Assembly: GCA_964541605.1 (NCBI GenBank)
Contig: CAZIQY010000112.1
Coordinates: 1-7,167 of the forward strand
Source: CAZIQY01 sp964541605
Lineage (GTDB): Bacteria; Desulfobacterota; Syntrophia; Syntrophales; UBA2185
DNA: 7,167 nt
Direction: 5' to 3'
Under the pieces are notes generated by a model, which was not told the DNA's origin, did no database searches, and worked only from the letters and a program-made list of their open reading frames with translations. The translations under genes and the position numbers were made by a program. Shown here piece by piece: positions 6,109 to 7,167 of the stretch; the stretch's first letter is position 1; each line of letters starts with the position of its first letter.

Positions 6109-6131
6109 CAGTCTCGACTGTTTTCTTTTAT
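6109..6131 (+). terminator. Weak candidate terminator after the toxin gene
   Basis: CAGT-CTCG-ACTG (6109-6120) can form a short hairpin followed by TTTTCTTTTAT (6121-6131), 24 nt past the toxin stop. The stem is only 4 bp, so this is weak. It lies in the 100-bp gap where the toxin gene and the DUF354 gene converge, where a terminator would be expected. Confidence 0.3.
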
Positions 6132-6185
6132 AATCTCCGTAAAATTTCATCAAGAGCTATTCCGATCATTCCTCAAAGTATCCTC

Positions 6186-7167
6186 TCAGCTCTGTAACAA
6201 AATCTTCTTCACCAATTCGTAAGCCTCATGGCCCTTCTTCAGCAGTTCTTGATCAGGCGCCCTTTTCTCAAAACGATCAATGTAACTAATCACAAACTGC
6301 GAGTCTGGCTTCGGCTGGTGTACCATAAATTCTTTTCTAATCAGGAACCGATCCACGTCGAGCAGCTCATCCTGATAGATCGAGATTGTCGGGATACCAA
6401 GAACCGCTGCTTCTCGAGTCATGGTCCCGCCAGCCCCGATGAAACAATCGCAGTTCGCCATGATTTCAATAAGAGTGATTGATTTCTCAGGTACAATGAT
6501 GCCACGGAACCGGTCTTGCCGATAGTAGTCCTCCTGAACCTTTCCCCGCGGAAGGAGAATAACTTTGAAATTGTCTTTAAGACCGATGATCAGGTCGTCC
6601 ATGAAATTCAATTCGGCTTTGTAGTATTGCGCTGTCCATGGCTCCGGCCGTATGAAGATTGTTTTCCTACCAACGATGTTACTCGGTTTACGGTCTTTCA
6701 TGCTTTTTACGTTCTCCCAGAGATAAACACCTTCTTTGACGCCGGGATAAGTGATTATCTTGTCCGGACGGACCCCTTGCTTCTGAACCTTTTTCACTTC
6801 GAGGAACTCCGGGATCATAACCTGGCTGGCAAACCGGAAAGAAATCACATTTCCAGCTGCGTGCTCGTTATCGTTCAAGTAGATGCTTCTGACACCCAAA
6901 AGCCGGGCAACGACTGGCGAGTAAAAAGAACTATGGGAAATCGCCACATCGATCCCTTTTCCCCTAAGAAAATGGTATAATTGAAAAACCCTCATACAGA
7001 AGCCAAGAGCCTTCCTGGTAGAACTCTGACCATAATGCTTCCCCACCACGTGATACTTGAATCCATTTAACTCTAAAAGGTCTATGGTGTTGGCAAGTGG
7101 TCGGCATGTCAGGAGCACTTCATGGTCCATTTGTAACTCCTGGATCAAGCCAGCAAAGAAGTTGACA
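6186..7167 (-). CDS. DUF354 family protein, GT-B-like (partial, runs off right edge)
   Basis: The frame is open to the window edge (last whole codon ends at 7166). The first visible residues are VNFFAGLIQELQMDHEV, matching the early part of DUF354 proteins, where a segment like xVxFFxxLIxELxxxGHEVxxTxR follows a short first strand. The true start is therefore a few codons beyond the window, and the TTG at 7148 is internal. About 326 residues are seen, nearly the full length of the family (about 340-350). The C-terminal half carries the family signature GAGGTMTREAAVLG (about 6437-6396), resembling the nucleotide-binding loop of GT-B glycosyltransferases and UDP-GlcNAc 2-epimerases. The biochemical role of DUF354 is not well established; it occurs in glycan loci, often near wecB. 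Its operon would read on towards the oxidoreductase unit, but the toxin-antitoxin cassette on the other strand intervenes. Confidence 0.88.
   Translation of the reverse strand, partial: VNFFAGLIQELQMDHEVLLTCRPLANTIDLLELNGFKYHVVGKHYGQSSTRKALGFCMRVFQLYHFLRGKGIDVAISHSSFYSPVVARLLGVRSIYLNDNEHAAGNVISFRFASQVMIPEFLEVKKVQKQGVRPDKIITYPGVKEGVYLWENVKSMKDRKPSNIVGRKTIFIRPEPWTAQYYKAELNFMDDLIIGLKDNFKVILLPRGKVQEDYYRQDRFRGIIVPEKSITLIEIMANCDCFIGAGGTMTREAAVLGIPTISIYQDELLDVDRFLIRKEFMVHQPKPDSQFVISYIDRFEKRAPDQELLKKGHEAYELVKKILLQS

Noticed and set aside
6128..6169. Tiny minus-strand frame (13 codons) 16 bp after the DUF354 stop, a possible remnant of a gene split by the toxin-antitoxin insertion
   Set aside because: Too short to recognise; the GAGG before it is only one base from the ATG, and no matching remainder is seen on the other side of the cassette.

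Overview
The window looks like part of an exopolysaccharide / nucleotide-sugar locus coupled to an exosortase protein-sorting system, from a Gram-negative environmental bacterium. The exosortase-EpsI fusion, the secreted protein beside it and the moderate GC content fit Desulfobacterota (former Deltaproteobacteria) or a neighbouring phylum such as Nitrospirota. This placement is an inference from gene families, because no phylogenetic marker gene is present.

From the left edge: (1) positions 1-115, minus strand, hold the first 38 codons of a secreted protein that leaves the window. It has a clear signal peptide, and its mature start resembles proteins that open with a fibronectin type III domain. 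(2) 116-477 is an AT-rich, probably non-coding stretch between that gene and the exosortase. (3) 478-2085 (minus) is an exosortase fused to an EpsI domain, the XrtD-like architecture. (4) 2086-2300 is an intergenic spacer nearly filled by an imperfect palindromic element built from 9-bp and 7-bp tandem repeats. (5) 2301-5384 (minus) is a tightly packed three-gene unit, transcribed in the order Gfo/Idh/MocA oxidoreductase, aldo-keto-reductase-like TIM-barrel protein, non-hydrolysing UDP-GlcNAc 2-epimerase (WecB). The genes overlap by 8 bp or lie 2 bp apart. (6) 5385-5506 is a divergent control region with a near-consensus sigma-70 promoter whose -10 box lies in an inverted repeat. (7) 5507-6085 (plus) is a two-gene toxin-antitoxin cassette, a ribbon-helix-helix antitoxin and a MazF/PemK-type mRNA interferase. 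It is the only plus-strand transcription unit. (8) 6186-7167 (minus) is a DUF354 family protein (GT-B-like) that runs off the right edge.

How the genes fit together: WecB interconverts UDP-GlcNAc and UDP-ManNAc. The oxidoreductase and the AKR-like protein probably modify a sugar or sugar nucleotide, and DUF354 proteins are commonly found in glycan loci. The exosortase would process secreted proteins carrying a PEP-CTERM-type C-terminal tail, possibly including the protein at the left edge, and this class of system usually sits with extracellular polysaccharide genes. The toxin-antitoxin pair interrupts an otherwise same-strand glycan locus and looks like a later insertion or stabilising cassette. 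No tRNA, rRNA, CRISPR array or transposase gene was seen.
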